Shown one piece after another: positions 12,456-25,952 of a stretch of DNA of 64,000 nucleotides (positions are counted from its first letter, which is position 1; the number at the start of each line of letters is the position of its first letter). The translations under genes and the position numbers were made by a program. Origin of the DNA: Strigamia acuminata (Eukaryota; Arthropoda; Chilopoda; Geophilomorpha; Linotaeniidae); the NCBI GenBank assembly GCA_949358305.1, contig OX442324.1, forward strand, positions 4,284,001 to 4,348,000, given 5' to 3'. Below the pieces are notes generated by a model that was given only the letters and a program-made list of their open reading frames with translations, ran no database searches and was not told where the DNA came from.

Positions 12456-14768
12456 TCAATGATTGACCACATGGTTCACAGCCGAAAATTTCATCCGTTT
12501 CTGCTTCTGTCTTTGATTGCAAAACCAAACTCGCACCACATTCTTCTTCAAGTCCAACTTTTCCGCAATGGCAGCGATCTTCTCGCCGGAAGGGCGTGGC
12601 TGTACAGCGAAGTATGCCTCGAGGGACCGTTTTTCAGGAGCAGCAATCGACGTCCTCTTTCTCTTCTTCTCGCCAGAAGGCAGGACATCGGGTGCTTCGG
12701 GGTCCTTCCTTTTGTTTCTCGCCTGCGCCTCCGCCTCCTCGAGCCACGCTTGAAGGACGGGCTTGAGCGCGATCATGTTGTTGTGGCTCAACGTGAGGCT
12801 TTCAAAGCGACATATCGTCGACTGGCTCAACGCTCCAACACCGGGCAACTTCAAATTGGCCAAAGCCTTACCGACGTCCGCTTGCGTCACACCCAACTTG
12901 ATCCTGCGCTGTTTGAATCGCTCGGCGAACGCTTCCAGTTCTCTAGGATCAGAATCGGAATCGTGCATTGCAACAGTTGGCGCATGGGATGCCAAGTGAT
13001 GCGCTGAAGTCATCATCTGGTTCATCCCATGAGATGAGTAGACAGAAGCCGGCGCTCCCGACAGGGCGTGGTGGGCGTGCGAGGCACTGCCCCCGTCCGA
13101 GGAGATGGGAGCGAGTCCGGGGGGCATGGTGGACGTGCTCAAAGAGTCTAACATGTCCATTCCGTCCATGTGGTGACTGAGTTGCTGTGGGCGCCCGTTC
13201 GGAGGCGCTCCCGCCATCCCTGGATGGTGGTGGTGGTACATCATGTCGTGCTTTAATTGCAGTCCCTGGCTCTGGGCTGCCGAATGTTTGCTGATGTCCA
13301 TCGCTGCGAGTGCTTCCGCTCGACTTAGCAGACCTTCTTCCAGACCTCCGAACAGATTCGTCTAATTTGTCAATCAAGACCCGAGCCGAGAGACAAGAAA
13401 AAAAGAAAAAGAAAAAGAAAAAGAAAAAAGAAAAAGAAAAATGTATTACTTCAATTTTCCCCATCGGATTTATAAATCTCAATTTTATTACCTGTGGATT
13501 GCGATAAGAATTATTAAACACATTTCCATTAAACTTTAATTCCCTCCATTTATTCAGCCGATCACGCAAATTAATGGGCACAAAAAACGTGTTTATTAAA
13601 ACAAAACACACGCGCACAAGTATTTAAATACCCTAAAACTAGATGAAATCAAATATAATAATAAAATAAAAAGGGGCAAAATGCGCCATGTTGTGCAGTC
13701 AAGCCCAACCCCAAAAGCACCCCTCGAATTGGATCGAAACGAGCAATTGCGCGTTTGTGATCCGGGGGAATTTGTCGGTGGGTTTCATGGATCACTTCAA
13801 TTCAATTTACATCTCGCAACAACATGAGGATCACACATACAACAAGCGACTTGCGTGGAATTTCAAAACTTTTAATCAAAATAGCCTCTAATTTGATTAA
13901 AGGCAAAGAATTGGCAAAATGATGGAATTAAAGTTTTGGAATTAAATTTTTATTTTTAAAGAGGGAGGAAATTAAATTGCGGAATTAAATTTCCAATTTT
14001 AATTCCAATAAACGGAAAGAAATTTAATACATACAAAAATTCTTCTTTTCAGATTGAAAAAAAATCTAAAAAAAACACTTAAAAAAAAGATACCATATAA
14101 AAGATGGAAAAAAAAATTTATTGCCAAATAAAAATCCCTTTTTCTTAATGTCTTTATAAAAAAAAAACAAAAAAAAAATAAAAACTTCTCCATTTTATTG
14201 CCGCAAAACAAAATATATATATATATATATATACCGGCACCTTCTGCACACAAAAATTTAAAAAAAAAATCTCTTTTTACCACAATTACGGCATCATTAT
14301 TATTTTTTAAAACAAAAATTAGACCATTTAACTACACCAAAATAAACACACTGAATCAAACCAAACCACAATGTGTTAAATAGCAAAAAGACCCGAAACA
14401 AAAAGGCAAAAATTCGCGAATATTGTTATTCTTACCAAACATTGTCTAGGTCTGAGACTAGAATTGGTGTAATCCATTTCAGCGGCGCTGGTCGGACGTG
14501 GGTATCCATCGCCGGGCGCAGCGGCGTGCGGATGGTGCGGCGGTAGCTGTAACCTACGCACGGCCGGCGGGTTTGGCATGCACCGTCGCATGGAATCGGG
14601 AGGCCGATAGGTAGGCGAGTATCTACCGCCGAAGCAAGACGACGCGGTAACAGATCCTAGCGACGGATGCAGGGGCGACTTGCCGTTCATCATCTTAGCC
14701 GAAGTTATGTTTTGCTGCGAAGGGAAAACGCTCGAAGCCGTCGAATTGACGTTCGACTGAACGGACAT
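12456..14768 (-). CDS. acj6: acj6 / POU class IV homeodomain transcription factor
   Basis: Two exons on the minus strand: 14768-14436 and 13361-12456 (stop TGA), joined in phase 0 (donor TTG|GTAAGA, acceptor TTAG|ACG), giving 412 aa if ATG 14768 is the start. Exon 1 holds the POU-IV box (GRYSPTYR...MRRCMPNP, about residues 49-66), as in insect acj6. Exon 2 starts with the family motif LSRAEALAAMDI (about 123-134). A His/Met/Ser-rich linker follows. The POU-specific domain (DPRELEAFAERFKQRR onward) lies at about 250-327. The POU homeodomain lies at about 343-402 and has the recognition helix RVWFCNQRQKQKR. In the family this factor specifies sensory-neuron identity in the nucleus. The domain assignment is certain. 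The exon 2 acceptor is less so, because the pyrimidine tract ends about 25 nt upstream. The start codon is uncertain: the frame stays open to 15023 with no upstream ATG. Confidence 0.95.
13362..14435 (-). other. acj6 intron 1
   Basis: A 1.07-kb intron separates the POU-IV box from the SRAEALAA motif, the same position as the first shared intron in other POU-IV genes. It is AT-rich with poly-A/T tracts and a (TA)n run near 14215-14234. No further exon is seen inside it. Confidence 0.75.
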
Positions 14769-15023
14769 AGACGAGGGCGCGGATGACGGAGTCGTTTGGA
14801 TCAGGTCGCCGTGATACGGTGACGCCGACCACGGCCAGGTGGTGGCCGTCGGCCGAGACGTGGTGACGTGCGATGGTGATGGCACCACCACCACGTCCAA
14901 AATGGCCAGAGACACGCCTAGACTTTGCAGCGTGGCCGCTGCATTATGCACGGCGCATGCGCCCTGCACCGAGCCGTCGCGGGTGCTTATAGGTCGGTTG
15001 ATGTGTGGCAAATTATTCACGAT
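14769..15023 (-). other. GC-rich open leader upstream of the acj6 ATG
   Basis: The acj6 frame continues upstream of ATG 14768 for 85 codons without a stop, until TGA just beyond 15023, and contains no ATG. The segment is strongly GC- and CpG-rich and holds a perfect GCGCATGCGC palindrome at 14953-14962. It is most simply 5' UTR and promoter. Extra coding sequence through an upstream exon or non-ATG initiation remains possible. Confidence 0.5.
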
Positions 15024-17280
15024 TCACGCTCCTCCCCGTCTTTCGCGTTCGATGCGACGGTAGAGGGACACCCATTGCAGGTTTGTTGTTTTAATCGTTA
15101 CGCCGGGGCGAAAGGGGTTTACACTTTACACTTAAAAGGGGGTGTGGATGGGTGGAAATGCAAACTCAAATTATGGACCTGCTGTGTCTTATAGCGTTTT
15201 ATTGCCCAGATTGGCACGTTGCAATTTTTTGCACGCCCATTTTTGTTGTCTTTCCATGTGTTTTAGCGGGGGAAAAATATCAAAATATAAATAATAAATA
15301 AATATTCGAATAAATAATCGAATTCGGCATGAAATTTCCGTAAAACTTAAAGAAAAAAAAAGAAAAGTATTTTCTTTTCCCCCTCAAATTTATTTTTCAT
15401 GTAAATCAGTTATTATTTACTGTATAATTCATCTTTTGTTTACATTTTCAGTGAGATGATAATCTCGCGGGGGAAAAAAACAACAACTTTATTAGGAGTG
15501 GAAATAAAAATAAGGAGAATTCGCTTTTATACCTCGTTGCAAAATTTATACAAACTGTGTAATATAACAAACGGAGTACACTTGAATTCTTAAAACCAAC
15601 CCCGTCAGCTTTTCCGCGCAAAATACCGTTCGCTCTAATGTGTATATTCAAAAATTGAACGGGAGTGCAATTTCGCCCTGGCAACAATGAAATTGCGAGC
15701 AACCTTTCCCATTGCCACTCTACTCAAAAATTGAAGGCGCAACTAAATTAAACAAAGCAAACAATCAATTAGGCAGCCATTTTGGCATCTCAAGTCGGTC
15801 GAGATTGTGGCTCAATTGGGCGTCCCACCTGCTGCAACTTTGATCGCCAAGAAAAAAGAAAAAAGAAAGAAAGAAAAAAGAAAGAAAGAAAGAAAGAAAA
15901 ACAGAAGAAAAAAAAGCACAACGAGGCTAATTGGACTCCATTTTGGCCTCACACAAAACAATGTGAATTTTTAAACGGTTTCAATTAAATTTTGAGGCTG
16001 CGGGAAGGACAAAAAGAAAAGAAAAAGAAAAAAAAAGTAAACACTAATTTAAAATTCACCGAATTAACACGCCGCAATAAAAAAAAAAAAACACAAAAAA
16101 ATACAAAAAAAAAAGTGATTTAAAATCGTTGTTTAAATAAATGAGTTAAAATTGAGTTGCTCAATCGTTGTGAATCGAGCAAAACGCTGCTGTTCAATTT
16201 TTGAATAGAATGAAAGTGAGGGTGTACCGTGTGTCAAATTGCTTGTTCAATTTTTTACCACACACAGAAATGAGCCCTTCAATTTTTGAATAAGAGTGGG
16301 AATACACTATCAACAAGTAAAATTTTTTTCTCCTCCATTTTTCTCTTTTTTCCTCACAAAAACTCCAAAAAACTCCAAAAAAATCCAAAAAAACCAAAAA
16401 AAACCAAAAAAAATCCAAAAAAAAATTTAAAAAACCAAAAAATTCGACATTTCTTCACTTCATCCACGTCAAAAAACGATAAAACAAAAGCAAACTTAAA
16501 AAAAAATGTATATAACTAAGAGTGTTGACGAATCTGTGCGCTCAGCTGCTGTGGGAACATCGGGGCGGCACAAAGACGAGGACGACTACTGGTGAGGAAA
16601 AATAAAACTGTTGGGCGTACATGGCACTAAAATGCGGTGGAGAGAAAATTAAAACCGAAAGATTGGTAAGAGGCAGCCGCGTGTCAGAAACATATTAATT
16701 TAATTAAGGTCGGTCGCATGAGGAAACCTACACCGGAAATGAGTAGCGTGATGCACGTGCTGGGTCACGTGGCCAAGTTTGCGATGGAGAGTGGGCAGCC
16801 ATTTTAAAATTCTCATCACGGAATTATGGGTGCACGCATTATATTTAATTCCATTTTCCCTCTTGTATCGAATTTCGGCGTCTCTTCAATCATTCAATAG
16901 CCTGATTCAAAATGGACGCCCACACGAGGGAAAAAGCAATCATCACATTGCCACTTTGCGTTTAATATACAAATGCACCACAAATTTCAGTTCAATGACT
17001 TAATTTTTTTTCTTCTTCTTCTTACAAATACAAAGTTTTTTCTTCAAAAACCGAAAAACCAAAACGCAATTAAATTTAGCAAAAAAAAATAATAATAATA
17101 ATTTGGCATTCCCAATTTCCCAATTATTTTGTGCAAGAATGCCACTTCAAAAATTTCGAAAAATTATTTATACAATTACAACATCGAAATAAAAATAAAG
17201 AGTGCTTAAAACCACATAGAAGTTGAACCGCAACAATATCTTCCACAATTTCTCCGATTCGAAATTATATTTTTCACTTA

Positions 17281-17475
17281 ATGCATTCCAAAATGTATAA
17301 CTTCGCATAACTCAGTATGTTAAATACATTAAATAATGCATTTCATATACAATTGAAAACTGCGTTTGAAAATGCATTCATATTTGACAAATAACAGTTC
17401 GTTGGGAACGCATTTCATAATACATTGTACAAAATGTATTATCATTTGCAAACCAATATTTCTGGACCATATGGG
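17281..17475. repeat. Dispersed repeat, copy A
   Basis: It shares diverged but colinear blocks with 19917-20125: ACATTAAATAATGCATTTC, GCGTTTGAAAATGCATTC, ATTTGACAAAT, CATTTGCAAACC and ATACATTGTA. The copies are opposite neighbours in the same intergenic region. The family looks like a MITE, but I could not define its termini. Confidence 0.65.
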
Positions 17476-19125
17476 AATTTCTGTTGTTTTTATTTTTTGA
17501 TTTTAGCTGATCCAATTGTGAACGCAATCTGACTGGATTAATATTTAATTTCCCTTGTTTATTACCGGTATTTGTTCATTCATTTGTAATCCTCAAGGTG
17601 TCTTGCAAGAATCCACACGTTACAAGAGTTATTAGTGTTTAATGCTACAATATCAAATGCTTTCAAAGCAAGCAAAGCACATTCTGAGTTACAAAAGCAA
17701 TTTACTGAGCCTTGAGTCAAGCTGTCAGTTGGTCCATTCTTTTGTTTTATGTTCACTTTACGACAAAATTGTTCTTCACTTGCCAAGTCTCGTGGGTCTC
17801 GTTTGGGGCGAGACGGCGGCGTTATTATGCCATTCAATTAAAAATTATTCTCTACCTTTCACGCAGGTGCAGAAACCATAACACAAAAGAGAAAGACAAA
17901 ATGTAATTATTAAATCGGCGCATGCGTAATGAAAAACAGCAAATGATTAACTCTCCCCCACCGACACCCCCGCGCCAAACAAACACTTAACAACCACAAA
18001 TTTATTCCAAAACAAAAATAAAAATAAATAAAAATCTTTTTCTATTGCGGTTTCCAAGATAAACTTATAAAATGTTACTCCATTGCCACCTGGGCGCCAT
18101 TAAGCTGCACCGGTCGGGGGCTACTAGACGGGGTTGACGAATTGCGCACGTGGCTAGAATATCCCTGGCGGTCAACACGCAACAATGGCCTCACGACGCC
18201 CTCTTGGGTCCCCTCGGGTCTCCCCTCGCGCCCACTCACAGCCCCTCTCATCACCGACAACCCACCCTAATCAAATTAGTTTTCAATTAGGCCGCCGCGT
18301 GGCGCGCCAAGACGCATGCGTAAATCGGGTCACGGTAGAGAGACGTGGAGAGAGAGAGAGAGAGAGATAGAGAGAGAAATAATTTCCGCTTTTATGGACG
18401 AAAAATTGGTAAGTCAAAGTCAAAATTCATTACAAATCGTTTCCCTTGTTGGTTAGATTTGCCACCAGATGGCATACAAATGTGGATTTTAACTATTTTA
18501 AAAATGCCCATTCCGCATCGAATTTAATAAAATAGAATTTGCTTTCAAAAAATATGGACATAATCTAAAATTCCAATACACTATCCCACATCCACCAGGA
18601 GGGTTTTGCTGTTAAAAAAAGGAGAGAGAGGAAGAGAAAAAAAAAACAAGCAAGTTTGAATTTGATTGCAGGGGACTTTTATGGCTCTCTTCCTCTCCTT
18701 GATGCCATCGTTCACCTCAAGATGGATGACCACTGACCATAACATGCCATTGGCACGCTTGTGCGCATGCTCTTGGTCAAAGGTTAACTGTACTTCCGCC
18801 GCAATGATTTATGGGAGGTTTTTGAAAACATCCCAACCCCACGTGCTTCTAACGTGTGTAATCAGGTATAAGACCCGCTGCAACCGGGCTTGAGTTTCTC
18901 ACTTTTAGAAACATATTCGGCGTAAAAGTCGGGCGTAAAGAGAAATTTACGAGCGACCAACTTGATTGGATAACACCGAATCACCCCCAACACCATCACA
19001 TAAACCCATAAAATAAAACCACAAACTTAAAAAAAAAAAAATTAAATTTTTTAAAAAAAAAATAAAATAAAATGTGATTGATTTTTTTAGACCCCTATAG
19101 ACCCTTGCTCAAAAATATTTTCTTT

Positions 19126-19156
<31 letters not shown>

Positions 19157-19916
19157 GAAAAGAAAAAAAGTGTTAGAAACTTGGTTTTTATGGGTCGCAT
19201 CACCATCACCATCACCTTTCAGGTGCGTTTCCAGGACAAGTGAGATGAGTGCGAGGAGTGTGGGGTAGGTGACGCTGTGACAGAGAGGTCTAAGTGGGCG
19301 TGGCTGTCACGTGTTACGTGAAACTTTCACGAAGTCAAGGACCAACTCAACACAAAGAATGCATTTTCCTTGTCTGGTGGTACGTGGGTGTCTTTCTCCG
19401 TCTCCCCTAGCCCCTTCGCATCGGCACACGTCATCTCTTAAACTGGGGGGAAGGGGGGGGAGGGTGCATGTCGGGATTGTCATGCATAATGCACAACGCA
19501 TGCGTACATGCAGTCGGAACTCGGAACAAAGTGTGTGTACATACAGTACAGTAGCCAGAGGGATGTACAAGAAAAGAGAAAAGTAATTAATCAAAATGTG
19601 TTTACAAAAGAGGGCAAAAAGGTTTTTGTGTAGAGAGCAAATAAAATGGCTACCGACCCAGACCAACCCTTAATCATAATAACGATAAGATATACAAGTG
19701 ACATGTAAATAAATTGTCAATCGATCACTTGCGGTTTTTCGCCTCTGCCTCTCTTCGTGACTGCTAAAACTCTCATCAATTACCGCCCATAATAGTCGCG
19801 TTAGGCCTCGGTTAGGCCCGAGTTGCAGGTATACCATATATAGATATATACCCAGAACTCGAAACGCCACTAAAAAATTGAAAAACAATAATAATTCGTA
19901 TAATCAGGAACCGCAA

Positions 19917-20125
19917 AATGTACATAGCATTTCGCAGAATTAAGTATATTATTTGTACATTAAATAATGCATTTCTAATTACAATTTTAACAAATGCGTT
20001 TGAAAATGCATTCGTATTTGACAAATCATAGTATTTGCAAACCGAAAATGTATTACAAAATGCATTCTCGCATTTCAAGATACATTGTAATACATTGTAA
20101 TGTATTTTTGAACCACGTGGGACAT
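19917..20125. repeat. Dispersed repeat, copy B
   Basis: This is the partner of 17281-17475. It has the same ordered words (TTAAATAATGCATTTC, GCGTTTGAAAATGCATTC, TATTTGCAAACC) and ends near TTGAACCACGTGGGAC, where copy A has TGGACCATATGGGA. Confidence 0.65.
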
Positions 20126-20296
20126 TTCGAGCCCGTACCGGTGTACACATACGCAACATGGATGCTAAAGTTGCGAGTGCACAGAATGAAATTTGAAACC
20201 CGAGCGGAAAGAAAAAAAAAATGGAAATTAATTTTTAAATTGTTGGCGTACGAAGAAAAATAATGAAATTCAGCGGAAAATTCTTCCCGTTGTAAG

Positions 20297-20306
20297 ATTA
20301 ATGAGC
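20297..20306 (-). promoter_or_regulatory. POU-IV (Brn3-type) recognition word GCTCATTAAT
   Basis: This is a second exact copy of the Brn-3 consensus word, 5.5 kb upstream of the acj6 start. Evidence is motif match only. Confidence 0.3.
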
Positions 20307-21743
20307 AAAGTGACAGTTAAATAACTGACAAACGCGATAAAATTTGTATTAATAGCGTTACTTCAAACTTTTACGCCGTTCGTTAAACATTTGTCTCTTT
20401 TCTATTCTCCTCGTTCTGATTTCTTAAAAACGCAAAATCTGAATAAAACTTAAACAAAAAACAAAAAATAAAAAATAAAAAAAAATAAAATAAAATGTAC
20501 TTTTGATTCCCCCATCCCGTGGCGTGATCAAAAATGCATGTTAACATTTGATACGAAATGACGTCACAACATTTATAATTCACAACTTTAACAAGGCCAG
20601 CTGACCTTTGTGTGTAAATCCAGACAATAATTTGATTGCAACAACAAAAAGGGGTTGGGAACATAAAAAAAAAAAAAAAAAAATTTCAATTTTTTTTTCC
20701 TTCCTTGCAAAATGGCGTATTACCATCATCACCATATGGTATCATTTATCTAGCAACATACCCCCCCTAGGGGGTCGGTGCAAACCGCGGGTTTTGTATG
20801 GTGTTTACCTGACTCATTTCACAGGTGTTTTCCCTCGATTCGCCGAGATTCACCGAACCACAAAACAAGGGATTGGAAACATTCGGGTGAGAAATGTTTG
20901 CACAACATCGCAAAGTGCATTATTGCCCGGCGGCCATATTTCAAGCCTGGCACACAAGTTGGGCCGTCGAATTGATTACTCAAGTCTTTAATTTACGTCT
21001 AACTAAGTGCCTTTCTGTGTTTGAGCATTTCAAGTCGCTTGACAAAAGTGTTAATTTGCTGCAATCAACGAATTCTGTGGCAAAACGGAAGCAAATAACA
21101 TTTTTTTTTCGAAATGCAAATTTTTCTTCCATTTTCCATTAATTTTTTCTAAATATATAAAAAAAAAAATATCAATCGTCAATTTGAATGTAAGAAAAGT
21201 GACAAGTGGATAGACGTGTTTGTGTCCCGTCGTTTGACATTTGTCACGGACTCACTGTGCCTCTTAGGAATGATAATGAGGTGGGAGGATGGAACATTTT
21301 TGAATAATTCAACTGTGCCAAGACAGCTCCGTTTGAAACGAAGCTGTTTAGCCTAATTAAATAGCAAGGAACATCTCAAAACCACTTACAGACAAAAGAC
21401 AACGCGAGGAATCTGCTAAGACTAACAGCAACAACAAGACGTTCAATCAATTCAACCCAAAATTGTCCGAGAATTTTTAAATCTTCGACCAGCTGCATCG
21501 AGATTTACAAAACGGGAAAAAAAAAAAAAAAAAAAACTACCCCGAGAAAAACGCCAAGTTGCGACATCGCAAGAATTGCGACTTGCGAGCCAGAGAAGAA
21601 TCCACCTCGAAGTGACGGTAATCAAATCGGGCACAACAGACGGCGCATTCGTATAAAGTCACGTTTAACTCGCAGTTAAACATGTTTTGTCGTGTAAATG
21701 TCGTGCACACGCCCACACTGCGACTGAAAACAGACTGCAAACC

Positions 21744-21835
21744 AGCCATTCTTCAAGTTTAAATCGACAAAAGCACTTTAAATATCTTGTTTCAAACGCT
21801 GCTTAGTCCAAATTACTTTACGAATGCACCTGCAA
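21744..21835 (+). repeat. Dispersed repeat, copy 1
   Basis: It aligns by eye over about 90 bp with 31886-31973: both run GCCATT.TTCAAGTT, then ATCGA, then TTTAAATAT.TTGTTTCAAA, then a GTC.AAAT.ACTT block and GAATGC. The element is unclassified. Confidence 0.6.
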
Positions 21836-23990
21836 GAGATTTTCAAAGTGCAAAGTTGACATTTTCAGCTATTCGCACGTCGCAACTGCAATTTCCGCGT
21901 GTTTTTCAAAATCCCTAACATTAAACGTCGCCTTTTGACACCAACCAAAGAAGAAAAAAAAAAAAACAGAAAAAAAGAAAAGATAGAAAAAAAAATAAAA
22001 CAAAGAAAAAAAAAGAGTAAAAAAGGAAAAGAGAAACGCAGTGATTTCATTCTTTGCCTTCAACTGAAGCAAGCGTTTGAAAAACTTTAGCTGAACGGGA
22101 CTAACTGCAAAACAGGCCCTATAAATAGTTGATCACACTTCAAGGTAAAAGAGAGGAAGGAGGCGAGGGGAAGAGGGATCACATAGCACATAGAACAATG
22201 GCGCTAGCATCTCAAGTTACCTTTGAGCTGATTCAGTGGCGTCTATTAAGGGTAGAGCTTCTGCTCTCAATCATTGATTTGCACAATATGGCGTCCATGT
22301 CGGGTTCAGTTTCCCTGCATAATTCAGAGGGTAATTTTTGTCATGCATTACCTTTTATTAAATTCAAAGGCACAAGGACGCTCCGCCATAATGCGATCAC
22401 CAAACGAGCAAAGAAGGGGTCGGGGGTCGGGTGAGCAAGATGAGAGCAAAAGGGAGAGAAGGGGGGAGGTCAAACGAATTGGGGGGTGCGGGTGTGGAAG
22501 TGAGGGAAATAGGAAGGGAACGCGCCATTAAAGGATTCTATCAATGAATGCAAAGTGAGGGCTCTAGTGAATGATTGATGGTTCCACCTACGCCTCAGGT
22601 GCAAATGGCATTAGTGCAATGCTAATAAGGAATGTCAGGAATGTGCTAAGAATTTTTTGACGGCATTTATTATTTATTTATGCTTTTTCTCTCTCTCTTT
22701 CTCTCCCCCTTCTTCAAAAGTTATGAATAAGATTTAACGGGAGTGAAAAACCGTCAGGCGTTTCGACGTACAGCTTTGACGGTTAAAATAAAAATAAAAA
22801 TCACAAATATATATAAAAAGATGAATTTCTCTCAATTCTTTCCATATATACATTCAGTAATTAACACAATTAGAGATGCAATTAAGTCGATAATCTTTTA
22901 TTCAATTTGGTCGAAACAATTTGTGTTTTCGTGCTGCGAATTAATTCATTCAATTCCATTAAATTTTGTTTTATTCCCTAAATAACGGCAATATATAAAA
23001 TATATACGCTCTTAACAAAATTTAGGTGTAAATAAATTCCTTTAAAGGTGTTTTACATTGTCACCTATAGGCACGAGCCCTATCCACTATGCATCAGTCG
23101 CAATTATAGTTTCTTTTAATTTCCTCGACTTTTCGTATTGATAAAAATTAATCATTTAAAATATATAAATATATATATATATTGCAGAAATTGATCGGTT
23201 GTTAAATCAAAACTTTTGACTTTTCAATTGGGAAATAAACCCACTGCATAAATAAAGCCGATTGCAATAATAATTTGCCATCAACAACATTTTCATTAAT
23301 CAACCATGAAATCCTAAGGTGCCTCTCACGCGCGCTCACCTCTTTCCCTCCTCCAATCACAACCCGCGACACAAGCGCCACCTCGGCACAGCCCAATCGA
23401 AATCCAACCTTCAAAGCTCCGTCTCTCGTCATTGGCCGCGTTTAAACCCAAACTGGCATCGGCGCGGAGGATAACGGTGTAAAAATCTGTTAAGGCACTT
23501 ACCCTACTCCCATACCCTCGTCCACCCCTCCCCCCACCACCGCACCCCTCTTACACATTCTATCGGCGCATGTATCACTAAAGGCTGCATAAATATTGCA
23601 AGCACCTCAGCGGAAAAATAAACATAAACAGCGTCCCTCGCAAACCAATCTGCGACGCCCCTCTCCGGGTGCCCAAGGCGCGTGCGCAGAGCCAATCAAT
23701 GACGCCCACTTGAGAGATGCACGCGTCTCAACCCGTTCGCGCCCCCTCGCGTTATATAAAAGGTGAGTTGCTTTTTTTTTACTCCTCAACTTTCGAACTC
23801 ACAAACCGACCGATTATCAATGTCGAACAATTATTGCTTTCGCTCCACGTCCCATTGGTTTCATATTTAATCTCCAATTTTTTTTCCTCCTTCCCCCCAA
23901 AATGAGGCGTATTATTTTTTGCGCCCCCTAGAGAGTTTTGAAGACTGCGAGCAGAGAAGAAAAAAAATAACTGATAAATAAAAATTGGAA

Positions 23991-24006
23991 GGGGGGGGGG
24001 GGGGGG
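23991..24006 (+). repeat. Homopolymer G16 tract
   Basis: Sixteen consecutive G residues occur in otherwise AT-rich DNA. Such a tract can form a G-quadruplex. It is also a typical spot for assembly or sequencing length error. Confidence 0.9.
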
Positions 24007-25952
24007 AAAGAGAAAAAGTGTATAAAAAGAACAAAAGAACATCAGCCAGGAGGAGACTTTTGATAGAAAAGCTAAGACGATGACATCTATTTTTAATGTG
24101 TTTGATATGGGCAACTGTGGACATTGGGGACATGCGCCTTGCTACAGTGAAACCATGTTGCGCCAATAGACATTGTATAGAAAAGTGTATTAGGGTGAAG
24201 CCCCCTTTTTGATTTTTCAATAATGATTTTTCAGGACTGCGCTCTAGCTGTGTAAAAACTAGACAGATAAAAAAAAATGGGTGAAAAAAGTGCTTTCTGT
24301 ATTATTTATATATATATATATTTTTATATAATATATAGTATATAAGCTCATTTGATTCTAGTATTATTTTTTATTTAAATTGACTCAATTATAAAATATA
24401 AAAGAAAACAAATAATCGTTGCACTAATAACATATTTAAAATACCACTGAGAAATGAACCTGTTGTCAGTCAAATAATAATAGTTAAGTTACATAGAAAG
24501 TTCATTAAAAATTCATATTAAACCTCTCTTCAACCTGCAGTCTTTTAAATATAATGATACAACTATGAGTTTCATTGATTTTACACCTCCATTTAAAACA
24601 CACTTCAATATTTTAATTTCCCCCATAAACTATGCTTTTAGCACGTATACAGGAAGTAAAAGAAAAAAAAACATTTTGCATCAGTTCACCAACCATCAAC
24701 AACAGCAGCACAATCTAAAATAAAATCTCACCATATCATTTGTTTATGATTCTATAACTCCCACTAACACTATCATACTAATGCTAAAGTTTGAACAAGA
24801 TGCAAAGTTTACCTTTTGTGTATACTTCTCTCACCACAGATGGAGTGGGAAGTAGGGTGGTGGGGAATGCTATTGGTGTCACCAGATGCAGATGGACAGT
24901 GGCCAGAAACAGCTCAAAATCATCCATTATTCACCAACATGCCATAACACTTGATAAAGTTGACAGATATCCCCCTCCTGCACTGCAACAACTATCTAAA
25001 CCCTCTTTCTAACAAACTCATTTCAAAATGCATTTTTAAGGTCAGTTCGCTCTACGAGGGTATGAGACGATGCACAATTCCTATAAAACTTATTTCGTGT
25101 TTGTGTGTTCGGTCCCTTCTAGAAAATCCCCTATGATTCTCTCTTGGGTCAACAAAAGGCCGCAGGAAGAGGAAGAGGGCAAGCATATAGTGGACAGCAA
25201 TGCATATGACTGTGTTTTGTATAAAGCTTGAGCTTAGAATTCTATTAAACCCTTTGCCACCTTCGGTTTTCCCTGCAATTCTATTGTTTATTACTTTTGT
25301 TACGCACATAAAAATTCCTTTTATTCCAATTGAGGTTTTCTGTGCTCAGGAAGATACAGGAAAATCAATGTAGCTGATAAACTACACGAGAGGAGTTGAT
25401 TTACTTCATAAACTCAAGTAATCATGAATAACATTAATAGTTAAGGTTATTGAAGTGTATAAATACATCAAACATGAAAGGAGTAAAGTATTAAGAGTAA
25501 TCGCATTCCTAAATGGCATTTAAATAAAGAATAAGCCATTTAAAAATAAGTTTGTCATTGAATATAAATTAAACACCAAAATGCTTTTTTTGCGCCAAAC
25601 TTAAAGTTTTCTATTTTATATGTTTGTTCAATTAATCCAGTTTATGATGTCAACAGGAGATGTCTGTGCATAGGATAAGAGTGACAAGGAGCGTCTTATA
25701 CGGAACGACTTTATCAAAAGGACCCAATCTTGCATTTGCATCGAGAACTGGGGAAACAACAGAAAACTCAAAAAGGTCGGTGGATCATTCTTTGCCTCAG
25801 AACCTTTGTCATTAAATCTCAATGGATGTTTGTGCCACCTGGTAAATAAACTTAAAACAGCTAAACTGAAGGGAAGTTTTTTTTGTCCACGACTGTACGT
25901 CTAGAGCCATTTCACGACCCCCACATTCAGTTTAAGAAGCTCTGGTGTAGAC

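Larger units (their letters stand above)
15024..25952. other. Gene desert upstream of acj6 (left part)
   Basis: No credible exon was found in about 10.9 kb. It holds purine tracts ((GAAA)n at about 15855-15900 and C/A-rich tracts at 16360-16440) and (GA)n at 18346-18378. CGCATGCG words occur at 17919, 18313 and 19498, and CAAAATGGC-type words at 15777, 16798, 20708 and 22284. A TATATAAA sequence in a GC-rich context lies near 23753, and a TATA-like A/T block near 24300-24350. Being gene-poor and next to a neuronal homeobox gene, it is a candidate cis-regulatory domain; this is inference. Confidence 0.5.

Noticed and set aside
12949-13617. 222-codon minus frame and several plus-strand frames over acj6 exon 2
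   Set aside because: Alternate frames over a GC-rich coding exon. Only the frame with POU and homeodomain is real.
20608-20991. 127-codon plus-strand frame near 20.8 kb
   Set aside because: Begins in poly-A derived lysine run, no domain, other frames also open.
24300-24350. TATATATA block as a promoter
   Set aside because: Simple (TA)n repeat without surrounding promoter elements or downstream exon.
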